Source: Ornithinimicrobium sediminis (GTDB taxonomy: Bacteria; Actinomycetota; Actinomycetes; Actinomycetales; Dermatophilaceae). Taken from it: a stretch of 64,000 nt of DNA. Positions 18,123 through 26,245 of this stretch are shown here, piece after piece. The stretch spans positions 248,001 through 312,000 of the forward strand of contig NZ_JAJSDQ010000001.1 of NCBI RefSeq assembly GCF_021272345.1, given 5' to 3'. Under the pieces are notes generated by a model. That model did no database searches, was not told where the DNA came from, and saw nothing but the letters and a program-made list of their open reading frames with translations. The translations under genes and the position numbers were made by a program. Within the stretch, counting starts at the first letter, position 1, and each line of letters begins with the position of its first letter.

Positions 18123-19025
18123 ATGACCGATTGGACTGTTCGACGGTGGGCTCGCTACGGGCAGGAGCGGCTATACGCCCAGACACCAGGCGGGACGGCT
18201 CTTGGGTATCTCGACCTCAAGACGGGGCAGTATCACTCGGACGACTTGTCCAACCTGCCATTGCTGGAGAAGGCGCTCGCCCAGCACCTTGCTTCGATCG
18301 AGTCTGGCAGAGCTGCTGCGCTACCCGTCACACCGGCCCCGACCCCCTCGGAGACGAGTGTTGAGATCCCTGATCCAGAACCTCCCCATGGCCCGCCAAC
18401 TTGGGAGGACCTCAGCGCGGCCCAAGCCGGAGCTGCCGCCCGGGAACGAGCACTTGCCGAACGCGAAGCACAAGGGTGGTTCCGACACGGCCTGTCCCGC
18501 CTCGTCGGAGCAAGGACGGATGAGCGTGCATGGCGTATCGGCGCCGACGGCGAACAGGCCGTTGCTGAGCAGCTCGGCAGACTCGGTCCGCAGTGGCGTC
18601 TCCTTCACGCCGTGCCCGTCGGGGATCGAGGCTCCGACATCGATCACGTCGTCATTGGACCTGCCGGGGTATTCACCGTGAACGCCAAACACCATCCGCA
18701 CACCTCAGTGTGGGTGGGTGGTGACACGTTCATGGTCAATGGGCAGCGCGTGCCCTACATCCGCAACAGCCGTCACGAGGCGCGCCGAGCGTCGAGACTG
18801 CTGACCCAGCAGGCCGGGTTCCCCGTCGTGGCCCTTGGTGTCATCGCTGTAATGGGTGCGCATAAGGGCTTCACCGTCAAGAAGCAGCCCGAGGACGGGC
18901 GCGTAGTAGTGGTCCGACGCAAGCGCATTAGTCAGTACCTGCATGGGCTGCCAGCACAGTTGAGCGCTCGCGAGATCGACGCGGTCTTCGAGGTCGCCAG
19001 ACGATCGACAACTTGGCGCCCTTGA
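18123..19025 (+). CDS. NERD-domain protein
   Basis: This 300-residue protein has ATG 18123 preceded by GGAGGGAGG. Residues about 140-240 form a NERD (nuclease-related) domain: WRIGADGEQAVAEQLGRLG, DIDHVVIGPAGVFTVNAKHH, with the D-x-D-H-VV-G-P-x-G-F-x-N-K pattern that resembles restriction-endonuclease-like catalytic residues. The N-terminal 60 residues form a small beta-rich module (YLDLKTGQYHSDD) and a charged linker follows. NERD proteins are thought to act on nucleic acids; a defence role is possible given the AbiV and GIY-YIG neighbours, but it is not shown. Confidence 0.85.
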   Translation: MTDWTVRRWARYGQERLYAQTPGGTALGYLDLKTGQYHSDDLSNLPLLEKALAQHLASIESGRAAALPVTPAPTPSETSVEIPDPEPPHGPPTWEDLSAAQAGAAARERALAEREAQGWFRHGLSRLVGARTDERAWRIGADGEQAVAEQLGRLGPQWRLLHAVPVGDRGSDIDHVVIGPAGVFTVNAKHHPHTSVWVGGDTFMVNGQRVPYIRNSRHEARRASRLLTQQAGFPVVALGVIAVMGAHKGFTVKKQPEDGRVVVVRRKRISQYLHGLPAQLSAREIDAVFEVARRSTTWRP

Positions 19026-19124
19026 TCCTCATGAACACCTCACAGCAAGGCCGGCTTGCACGGGTCGATAGGTCCGGGAGCGGGTCACTCGGCCGCCGCC
19101 TGGGTTCGGATCGAACCCCCTGAG

Positions 19125-19922
19125 TCATTCGTCTACGGCTTCGTAATCGGCGACATCCCAGTAGAGAGTGTGGCCGGAGGGGTAGCGCGGTCGCTTGGTC
19201 CTCGGGTTGAACTCGTGCGCCCACTTCTCCGTGATCTCTGGCCGTACAGCCGCCTCCACCCGGCGACGGTCCAACTCGCCCAGCTTCTTCATCAACCGAT
19301 GACGAACAGGCTCGATGATCAGGTCGAGTCGACGCTCCATGACATCGATCAATTCCAGGAAGTCGCGGACAACGCGGTTCGGCAGCGGAACAAGCACCGT
19401 GGGTCCTGTCACGTCTCGGACTCTCAGGGTGTCCGTTTCGAGCACGCCGACCGCATACGTGACGGCGAGTTCGGACTGCGAGTGAGCAACCGTCGCGTTC
19501 CTGTACGTCTTGACTAGATCGTGCACGCGGACGAAGCCATCGGGAACGGCCACGTGGTCGGTCAGCCGGCCGCGAACGTTCGAGTGCAAGACCGCGCGAC
19601 AGTAGGCGACCACAGCAAGCCCCACCAGATGCCGACTGGCATCAGCGAGATCCGATTCCTCCTCAAAGCCCCGGATCGCCAGGTGGAGGGCGTGGCGGGC
19701 CTCGGCAAGGTCTGATCCGTAGCTCGAGAGCTCGATGAAGAGTCGGCTGTCTGCAGAGTCACCAACCGGGACTATCAGGAATGGCTGCCCGTCCTCAGTG
19801 TGCTCCACCCAGCAAGTATCGCTTCCCTCGTTCCGCCACGCCTGACGCTCGGGGGCGAAGGCCAACGTCAGGCCGCCGACATTGCCCTCCGCGGCAGCAA
19901 ACGCAGCGCCGGAGCCAGGCAT
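19125..19922 (-). CDS. Hypothetical protein, 265 residues
   Basis: The first 30 residues are weakly supported and the true start may be internal. The middle contains a helical segment (EARHALHLAIRGFEEESD, VGLAVVAYCRAVLHS) with RVHDLVKTYRNATVAHSQSE. This resembles HEPN-like or AbiV-like helices with an R-x4-H motif (RNATVAH). The C-terminus is charged. It lies back-to-back with the AbiV-like gene. A HEPN RNase is a speculative reading based on the RNATVAH segment only. Confidence 0.65.
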   Translation of the reverse strand: MPGSGAAFAAAEGNVGGLTLAFAPERQAWRNEGSDTCWVEHTEDGQPFLIVPVGDSADSRLFIELSSYGSDLAEARHALHLAIRGFEEESDLADASRHLVGLAVVAYCRAVLHSNVRGRLTDHVAVPDGFVRVHDLVKTYRNATVAHSQSELAVTYAVGVLETDTLRVRDVTGPTVLVPLPNRVVRDFLELIDVMERRLDLIIEPVRHRLMKKLGELDRRRVEAAVRPEITEKWAHEFNPRTKRPRYPSGHTLYWDVADYEAVDE

Positions 19923-20117
19923 GCGACTGATCGACCTGACCGTCGACGGCTGGACGCCAGGCTCCGAACCCGAGCGACTGCCGGGTCCCCGAAACGACCG
20001 CTACTGCCGCACTGGACTCAGTGTGGCCGCGCACTAGCTAGGGGCCTGATCCTCACAAAGCTGCTGACGCTGGGCCCCGGGACCCCGACGGTCGGTGGTC
20101 CGCGTCAGACTGATCGC

Positions 20118-20960
20118 ATGGCCCGCAAGCAGCATCTCCCCGCAGACCTTTCGCCCGCCCAGGTCATCGCGCTGCAGGACGCCCTCCTCGCGAACGCCGA
20201 CCGGCTTCTGCAGGCGGCGCTGGCGATGCTTGAAAGGGACAATGTGCCGCTCGCGCGGTCGCTGGCCATCCTGGGCATGGAGGAGTCGGGGAAGGCGATC
20301 GCCCTCCATGAGCGGCGGGTCCGCATGGCGGATGCACCCGAGGGTGAATCATTCGTGGATCAGGGCCTCAGGGAACTGTGGGGGCAGCACGTCCTCAAGC
20401 TCGAGGCGGTGCACGCCTTCCTAGTGAGCGAGGAGTATTGGTTCGACGCCGAGATGCCGGACCGCGAGGAGAACGCCCGGGTACTGGGCACCATTCAGGA
20501 GTGGAAACGCGAGCACAACGTGCTCAAGCAGCGCGGGTTCTACGTTGACGTGACGGCGGCGGGCGAGCCGGTCACGCCGCAGGAGACGGCCGATGCGGAG
20601 GCCGTCCGTGCCGTTATCGGACACGTGCACCAGATCGGCTGGCAGCTGCGCCTGGGTGAGCACATCGAGGGCAAGAGTCAGCTGCAGCGGCAGCAGGACG
20701 TGCCCCCGGCGTCCGAGGAAGAGATCGAGAGCACGCGCCGCCACATGCGCAGCGTCGACCCGGAGATCGTCGAGCGCATCGTCGAGTCGATGCGTGAAGG
20801 GACGAGGGGCGAGAAGCTGAACAACTCCGGGTACGCGTTCGTTCTGCCGGAACATCCATTCGAGACTGTTGGTCGGCCGGGGTACGAAGCGCAAGACCGC
20901 GAGCTGTGGGCGCTGATGAATGAACCCTCTGAATCGGGTGACGCGAAGCCGGAGGGCTGA
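20118..20960 (+). CDS. AbiV-family (abortive infection) protein
   Basis: This is a 280-residue protein starting at ATG 20118; the frame extends upstream but with non-coding composition. The N-terminal 80 residues carry the AbiV pattern: LQDALLANADRLLQAALAML, then LARSLAILGMEESGKAIALH with the conserved EE-x-GK. AbiV of lactococci blocks phage by binding a phage protein that modulates translation. This domain family is widespread and most members are untested. The remaining 200 residues are helical and charged, longer than the minimal domain. It sits between a HEPN-like hypothetical and a DUF6884/GIY-YIG gene. Confidence 0.75.
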   Translation: MARKQHLPADLSPAQVIALQDALLANADRLLQAALAMLERDNVPLARSLAILGMEESGKAIALHERRVRMADAPEGESFVDQGLRELWGQHVLKLEAVHAFLVSEEYWFDAEMPDREENARVLGTIQEWKREHNVLKQRGFYVDVTAAGEPVTPQETADAEAVRAVIGHVHQIGWQLRLGEHIEGKSQLQRQQDVPPASEEEIESTRRHMRSVDPEIVERIVESMREGTRGEKLNNSGYAFVLPEHPFETVGRPGYEAQDRELWALMNEPSESGDAKPEG

Positions 20961-21205
20961 GCTCGTCGACCACATGGCACCACGGTTAGCTCAGGCCACT
21001 GCCCCACCAAGCGCGGCGAGACAACTTCCGGGTTCGGCGGCCGGGACGCGCTCGTCCCCGCGCTTAGCTTCCGAGGCCCCACGGTGGGCCCGCGAATTAT
21101 CCTGTACTGCCGCGTCGCGCGTGGCAACTCACGCCGCTGGCGACGTCCCACGAGGGGGTGGGACCCGAGGGGGCGAAGTCGTATCATGTCCGGCCGGCTC
21201 CGGCG

Positions 21206-22501
21206 TCATTGTGCGTATTGCTTTCGCAGCGCCGAGAGCCGCTGTCGGAGCGGAGTCCGGGCAACCTTCGCGAGGTTCAACGGTGGATCCAGCTCGCTGA
21301 GGATGTTGGTCTCAAGGTCATCGAGCGTGTGCGCATTCGCCACCGGGATGAGCACGACGCGAAGGTGGGCATGCATCCAGAGCGTGAGTCTTGCTTCGTC
21401 GATGGTCGGTTGTCCATTCGCGTGGGCCAGGATGGAGCCGAGGCTTCGACGCAGAGTGGAGAACTCGTTCTTCTTGCCGAGGTGCATGGTGGTTATGCGT
21501 CCCCAGAGGGTGTTCGATGAGGTCGCGCCGCTCTTGCGCGTTGCTCCGGCGAGTCCGGCGTAGATGAGGCCCGGAGCGATCTCGTGTTCGAGGCCCGCGG
21601 ATAGGTCGCTTGCCCCGGCGTCGTCGACCCACCAGCTGTACATGCCAGGAGATCGCAGGCCATTGCCAGCCGTCTTCAGGACGTCATCGAGCGCCCTCGC
21701 CCGTGAGTGGTCAGAGAGCTGCGCGACGATCTCAGCCGCGTCGCCGGTGGACGCGGTTGGCCGGTGGAGGTACCAGGAGAGGCGCTGTCCAATTGACAAC
21801 CCTTTGAGCTGGTCGATGATGACGGCACCCTTTGGACTCACAGCGGCGTCGACGGCCTTGATGTACGTCGAACCAGCGTGGATGTCGAAGATTCGGCCCC
21901 GGAGCGGGCCGAGGGCCTGCTCCAGCTGTCGCGCCACCTTGCGGCCCCAGTCCGCCTGATAGGCGGGGCCCCTCGTGGCGAGGTAGCAGTCGTACGGCTC
22001 CAGCCATTCGTCGGGAGCAACCAGGCCGTGCTCGGCGGAGAGGATGTACCAGGGTTTGCCCGTGCTCTCAGCGTAGACGCGCATCTTCGCGAAGTAGTCC
22101 GAGGTGTAGAGGTCCTGGGCCGGTGCCCCGCTCGCGCGTTTGCTCTTGACGCAGCCGACCAGCACTACGTCGGCTACCGCCGGTGCCCGAACCCGATCTG
22201 GCGAGGTAGTCCCCTTCGGGGAAGGCCGAGTTTTACCAGCCGGGACAGCGACCACGTCGTTGCCCTTTCCGATGGTGAAGCCCAGCTTTGCGAGCAAGCG
22301 TTGGGCGCTCTGCGACTGGAATTCACTTTTGGCCAGGCCGGTGGCCAGCGACAGCACTTGCTTGACGGGCCATTGGATGCCGTCGATGTCGACCCAGTAC
22401 TGGCGGATCTGGTCAGGATGATGCTTCGCGACGCGCGTTCGCACGTCGGCGTCCGACAACTCGAACTGCTGACCCGCGAGGGTGAACGAGATCGCGGCCA
22501 C
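21206..22501 (-). CDS. DUF6884 domain fused to a GIY-YIG nuclease domain
   Basis: This 431-residue protein has a GTG start with GAGAGGAGG five bases upstream. Three parts are visible. Residues 1-80 are a small N-terminal module (FTLAGQQFELSDADVRTRV, VKQVLSLATGLAKSEFQ). Residues about 108-230 are a DUF6884 domain (VVLVGCVKSKRASG, DLYTSDYFAKMRVYAE, WYILSAEHGLVAPDEW). Residues about 305-425 are a GIY-YIG-type domain (GLIYAGLAGATRKSG, LWGRITTMHLGKKNEF, SELDPPLNLAKV). DUF6884 has unknown chemistry; GIY-YIG domains cut DNA. The combination suggests a modification-linked nuclease. Next to it is a second, broken GIY-YIG gene. Confidence 0.8.
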   Translation of the reverse strand: MAAISFTLAGQQFELSDADVRTRVAKHHPDQIRQYWVDIDGIQWPVKQVLSLATGLAKSEFQSQSAQRLLAKLGFTIGKGNDVVAVPAGKTRPSPKGTTSPDRVRAPAVADVVLVGCVKSKRASGAPAQDLYTSDYFAKMRVYAESTGKPWYILSAEHGLVAPDEWLEPYDCYLATRGPAYQADWGRKVARQLEQALGPLRGRIFDIHAGSTYIKAVDAAVSPKGAVIIDQLKGLSIGQRLSWYLHRPTASTGDAAEIVAQLSDHSRARALDDVLKTAGNGLRSPGMYSWWVDDAGASDLSAGLEHEIAPGLIYAGLAGATRKSGATSSNTLWGRITTMHLGKKNEFSTLRRSLGSILAHANGQPTIDEARLTLWMHAHLRVVLIPVANAHTLDDLETNILSELDPPLNLAKVARTPLRQRLSALRKQYAQ

Positions 22502-22681
22502 GAGCGCCTCCTCTCTTTCGGAGCTGCGCACCCATTCCACTCTAGGCCAGGTCAGCGCGGCGCCTGCTGATCCCGGCGTTGCGCGCTCGAGGGCTGGAGA
22601 GGTCGCATCTGTCCGATGCACGGTGGTTCTGGCATTCATCTTCAGAGGTTGTCAGCGGCCGGCATGCGGTCGGCGAAGTCG

Positions 22682-23479
22682 TCAGTTGCGGTTGAGTCCG
22701 TGCCGGCGAGAATCCAGCGCGTGCTTGAAGTGGCCCTCCGCCGTGTTGATCTCACGGGTTGGCGTAGAGGGGTCGAAGATGCGCAGAACGGAGAAGCGGA
22801 AGCTCGCTGGGTCCCGGCCCCGGAGCTCCACGTTGCCTCCATGGCCGTTCGACGCATAGGCGGCCCAGCGCTGTAGCAAACTGTCCGAGCCGTCGGCTTT
22901 ACCTACGTAGTGCCGACCGTCACGGGTGTCAGTGATGAGGTAGATGCCGATGACCGATGACAGAGCGGTCCGCCATGTGGCGTAACGGTGCTCACGGACC
23001 ATCGCTAGCAGTTGAGGGTAGTCAAGGGTGAGTGCGTCGAACCCGGGGAAGTAGACGGGTGCGGCGTCGACGATCTCCAGCACCGGATATCGCGCTGCCG
23101 TCGTAGCCTTGAGGGCCCAGGTGCGCGGCGACGCCCACCCGATGACCAGGCGCGATCGGAGGTCGCTCAGGAGCTCCGACCGCTCCAGATGGAAGGTGCG
23201 CCTTTGTCCGTCATTCGACGCCTCACCATGGTTACGAACCACCGCCTACAGGCGAGCCCGGTCCCCACCTTCGGGCAGCAGTACTACCCAGATCTTGGGC
23301 GGGGACACAAACGCGCGGTTGTCGGCCGATTGGCGCCTCGTGTAGGCCATGATCTCCGAATCGGAAGAGTCGCCATGGATCCCGTCCCTGTGCTCCCGTA
23401 CATAGGCGTGCCGGATCACCAAAGCATCCGCAGGGTCGATCCTTGCGCTGTCCAGGATCTGCGCAAATGTCAGCGTCAT
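22682..23479 (-). pseudogene. GIY-YIG nuclease family gene interrupted by one in-frame TAG
   Basis: The full reading frame would encode about 265 residues from ATG 23479, preceded by GGAGGTGG. It begins MTLTFAQILDSARIDPADAL and ends with a GIY-YIG domain (GIYLITDTRDGRHYVGKADG, LLQRWAAYASNGHGGN). The only disruption is TAG at 23246-23248, after GGDRARL and before AVVRNHGEASNDG. Both halves are in the same frame with coherent composition. A single G-to-A change from TGG (Trp) would explain it. A GTG just after the stop (23240-23242) could allow restart and yield a 186-residue C-terminal nuclease. A sequencing error is possible. Confidence 0.8.
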
Positions 23480-23820
23480 CGGTCCACCTCCCTGTCGGCC
23501 TGATCGATCGTCACCCTGCGCGGCAGGGCAGCCGTTCACCTTCCGCTCGAGCCGGTGCGGGTGCTGGGACGGTCGACCTAGGCGAGCACATTCTCGGGGC
23601 GCTCCTTTGCAGTCCGCCCAAGCATGATCAACGTAGCAAGGGTGGTCTTGGGTCCTAATCTTGGTGCTGCCGCAGCCTCTCACACGGTCCTTGCGAGCGA
23701 CCTCGTGCCAGGCATGCTCCGCACGCCAAGACTGGAGGAGAGCCCGACCACGGACGTGCTCGCGCCTCATCATGGCCGACGCACTACTTTGCCGCGCTGG
23801 GTGAGGAACCCTGGACGGCT
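23480..23820. other. Intergenic, no gene recognised
   Basis: About 340 bases between the broken GIY-YIG gene and the TraR-like gene. Open frames are present on both strands but have no recognisable motifs. No repeats or RNA structure were identified. Confidence 0.4.
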
Positions 23821-24156
23821 TCATGGCTCGTGGGTCGGTTCACCCGGTGTCGGCAAGTCGGTCATGGCGTGGCACGGCCCTCTGGCAGGAGCGTGCCGGA
23901 CGCAGGTCCGTGCGGTCGGTCTTGCCTGTAGCCGTGCCGGGTCAATCGGTTCGCGGCAGACCTGGCAGATCCCATACGTCCCCTCCACGACGCGGTCGAG
24001 CGTAGCCTCCACCTCGCCCAAGTGCTCCCGAGCCTGATCAGTGATCGCCGCCAGCTGGGCCCGCTCGAAGGCAATCGTCTGGCCCTCGGGGTCGTGCTCG
24101 TCATCAGCATTGGAGTCACGCGACGCCTCGATGAGGGAACTCATGTCCGCAGTCAA
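23821..24156 (-). CDS. TraR/DksA-like zinc-finger protein with an altered zinc site
   Basis: This 111-residue protein has the family arrangement: DDEHDPEGQTIAFERAQL, a coiled-coil helix, then YGICQVCREPIDPARLQARP and TARTCVRH. The zinc ribbon is normally CxxC...CxxC; here the fourth ligand position is His, giving CxxC...CxxH, which may still bind zinc. Homologs bind the RNA polymerase secondary channel. The frame is open and coding-like upstream of the ATG (for about 26 codons, AAALLGQEEAALRARLSRL) but contains no ATG or GTG. The 5-prime end may therefore have lost its original start. Confidence 0.8.
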   Translation of the reverse strand: MTADMSSLIEASRDSNADDEHDPEGQTIAFERAQLAAITDQAREHLGEVEATLDRVVEGTYGICQVCREPIDPARLQARPTARTCVRHAPARGPCHAMTDLPTPGEPTHEP

Positions 24157-24390
24157 TCGCGACAGTCGAGCACGCAGGGCAGCCTCCTCCTGGCCAAGAA
24201 GTGCAGCGGCCTCTACCGAATCACCCCAGGGGCCGGGGCCGGGGGTTCGACATGGTTGTGCTGTCCAACCCTCCGCCCGCCGTCACCATTCCGGGCGCAC
24301 TCCGGCGCTGAGCCTCAACGTGTGTCCTTGGATAGTTCACGACCGCGTAGGATCGGGCGTCCCTTTCCCCCCAACCCTGTAGGAGCCACA

Positions 24391-24732
24391 GTGGCGCAAA
24401 AGGTACAGACCATCCTTGTCTCGGACCTGTCCGGGACCGAGCTCGGCGAGGACGGCCAGACCGTCAAGTTCGCCTTCCTCGGAGCGGAGTACGAGATCGA
24501 CCTCTCCCAGCAGGAGGCCGACGAGTTCGCCGACACGATCCAGAAGTACGTGAACGCTGGACGTCGTGTAGGTGGTCGTCGCCAGCCCGGAGCAGGCAGC
24601 AGCGCCCGCCGTGACCCCTCCCAGACCAAGGCCATCAAGTCATGGCTGGACGAGCAAGGCATCGACTACCCCAAGCGAGGCCGACTCCCCCAGGACCTGA
24701 TCAACCAGTGGGAAGCTGCCCACCAGGCCTGA
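24391..24732 (+). CDS. lsr2: Lsr2 nucleoid-associated protein
   Basis: This is a 113-residue Lsr2, the actinobacterial H-NS-like silencer of AT-rich DNA. GTG 24391 follows AGGAG. The N-terminal dimerisation part (AQKVQTILVSDLSGTEL, VKFAFLGAEYEIDLSQQEA) and the C-terminal DNA-binding part with the AT-hook-like RGR in YPKRGRLPQDLI are both complete. It is divergent from the TraR-like gene and followed by a strong hairpin terminator, so it is probably monocistronic. It could be the chromosomal copy or an element-borne one that silences foreign genes such as the AT-richer pair at 7.9-11.6 kb. Confidence 0.95.
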   Translation: MAQKVQTILVSDLSGTELGEDGQTVKFAFLGAEYEIDLSQQEADEFADTIQKYVNAGRRVGGRRQPGAGSSARRDPSQTKAIKSWLDEQGIDYPKRGRLPQDLINQWEAAHQA

Positions 24733-24740
24733 GCACACGT

Positions 24741-24783
24741 CAGCACAACCCCCGGTGTCCCCCTGGCCCCGGGGGCTGTGCTG
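24741..24783 (+). terminator. Strong hairpin terminator after lsr2
   Basis: CAGCACA (24741-24747) pairs with TGTGCTG (24777-24783), and CCCCCGG (24749-24755) with CCGGGGG (24769-24775). This gives a 14-bp stem broken by one A-C mismatch around a 13-base loop. It begins 8 bases after the lsr2 stop. Confidence 0.75.
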
Positions 24784-25136
24784 ACCCTCGCACCGCCTCA
24801 GATCTATCCCGACCAGGCTAGTGCCGATGTCGAGACAGCCTGCGGGTAGCTAGCGCATATGGCCAAGTGTCCCCCATCGAGCTTCAGCTCACCCCTACTC
24901 TCGGACGGGGACGTCACGCTCGGCCAGCACGCGGCGTATGTCACAAAGTACGCGAGCTCTGAGGCAGGTCGGCCGACGAAGAGCCCCACTGGGGTACTCC
25001 ACGCCGGCCCGCGCCTGTCGTCGGTACACCGCTAGCGGCGCCACAGCGCCCTTCGGTCAAATCCTCCGTAGCCGGAGGACTAGCCCACGGCTGCCGCCCC
25101 ACGCCGCTTGACTGGTTTCCATCGAAGGGGTCAAGG
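24784..25136. other. Intergenic, convergent junction
   Basis: Holds no accepted gene. It contains the hairpin at 25062-25079; a 61-codon minus-strand frame at 24804-24989 lacks support. Confidence 0.45.
25062..25079 (-). terminator. Candidate terminator hairpin of the LacI gene
   Basis: TCCTCCG (25062-25068) and CGGAGGA (25073-25079) form a perfect 7-bp stem with a 4-base loop, followed on the minus strand by ATTTG. It lies 58 bases beyond the LacI stop codon and may end the enolase/TRAP operon. Confidence 0.5.
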
Positions 25137-26189
25137 CTAGGGTTGCTGCGGGGCGACCGGAGTAGTCGGCCCGGCTTCAGGTGCTCCCAACGTTTGTGTG
25201 GATGCCCGTGTCAGCACGTGCGTAGGCAAGTGGATCGTCCGTGCAGGTCTGGCGGGATCGCCCAATCGTTCTAGAAGGAGGTCTGCTGCCTCGCGGCCGA
25301 GTTGTCTAGTGTCCCGAGCGACGACGGTGATGGGCGGGGCGTAGAGGGAGGCGATGGGGACGTCGTCACAAGCGGCCAAAGCCACGTCTTTGCCGACCCT
25401 CAGACCGAGCTCTTGCATCGTCTTGAGCACACCGACCAGTTGCAGGTTTGCGCCGGTGATGATGGCAGTAGGTCTTGGGTGACGCGACAGGACCTCTCTT
25501 GCGGCGTCCTGGCCGGCGCGCACTGACATGGCACCGGTCTGCACTATGTCAGAGTCTGGGGATAGGCCTCGGGCCATGAACGCCTCGCGGAAGCCTGCCA
25601 AGCGCTCTCTCCCGGGTCGCGTTTCTGCTGATCCGCTAATCAGCGCCACTCTGGTGTGGCCAGCATCCAAGAGGTCGCCGGTTACCTGAGCCACGCCCGG
25701 CCGGTGGTCCGATAGGACCGCACTCGCCTCGGTCCACCCCTCGATCTCCCGGTCGAGTAGCACTACCGGCAGACGCAGTCGTGACAAGATGTCGAGGAGG
25801 GCGGGCTGCGTTTCGTCGGCGACCGAAAGGACAAGGCCGTCGACGCGGCGCTGCTGGAGTAGGCGGATGCTCTCGACGTCATGCTCGGGATCGCCGTGGG
25901 AGTGGGCGAGCACGAACCAGTAGCCGTCCTCTCGTAAGCGTTCTTCCAGTCCCTCGACGATTTCGGCGAACAGCGGGTTGACGATGTCGCTGACCACGAT
26001 GCCGATGGTGCGCGTCACGCCTCGCCGTAGTCCGGAAGCCACCGCATCGGGTTTGTAGTCGCACGCTTCGATGGCGGCCATGACTCGTGCTCGCAAGTCC
26101 TCGCTGATGTTGGGGTACCCATTGAGTACTCGCGTCACCGAGGACGGGGCCACGCCCGCATGGCGAGCCACGTCCCGGATGCCTCCCAT
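25137..26189 (-). CDS. LacI-family transcriptional regulator
   Basis: This 350-residue repressor-type protein has its ATG preceded by GAGGAGGT. The N-terminal helix-turn-helix and hinge helix are clear (IRDVARHAGVAPSSVTRVLN, LRRGVTRTIGIVV). The periplasmic-binding-protein-like effector domain follows to the end (DGLVLSVADETQP, LDAGHTRVALISG, ACDDVPIASLYAPP). It is the last gene of the minus-strand operon of two enolase-superfamily enzymes and a TRAP-TAXI transporter. It most likely responds to their substrate and binds the AACGTT-centred boxes upstream of the operon. Confidence 0.93.
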   Translation of the reverse strand: MGGIRDVARHAGVAPSSVTRVLNGYPNISEDLRARVMAAIEACDYKPDAVASGLRRGVTRTIGIVVSDIVNPLFAEIVEGLEERLREDGYWFVLAHSHGDPEHDVESIRLLQQRRVDGLVLSVADETQPALLDILSRLRLPVVLLDREIEGWTEASAVLSDHRPGVAQVTGDLLDAGHTRVALISGSAETRPGRERLAGFREAFMARGLSPDSDIVQTGAMSVRAGQDAAREVLSRHPRPTAIITGANLQLVGVLKTMQELGLRVGKDVALAACDDVPIASLYAPPITVVARDTRQLGREAADLLLERLGDPARPARTIHLPTHVLTRASTQTLGAPEAGPTTPVAPQQP

Positions 26190-26245
26190 AGCACCTCCTC
26201 ATTTGACCTGGTCAGTGGGAAGAGCATGCCACCTGGCACTGGACT

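Noticed and set aside
23246-23824. Separate 192-codon minus-strand gene
   Set aside because: Only its last 77 codons look coding; they are the N-terminal part of the amber-interrupted GIY-YIG gene, and the rest is non-coding sequence.
24804-24989. 61-codon minus-strand frame between lsr2 and the LacI gene
   Set aside because: No ribosome-binding site and no recognisable composition; it lies between two terminator hairpins.
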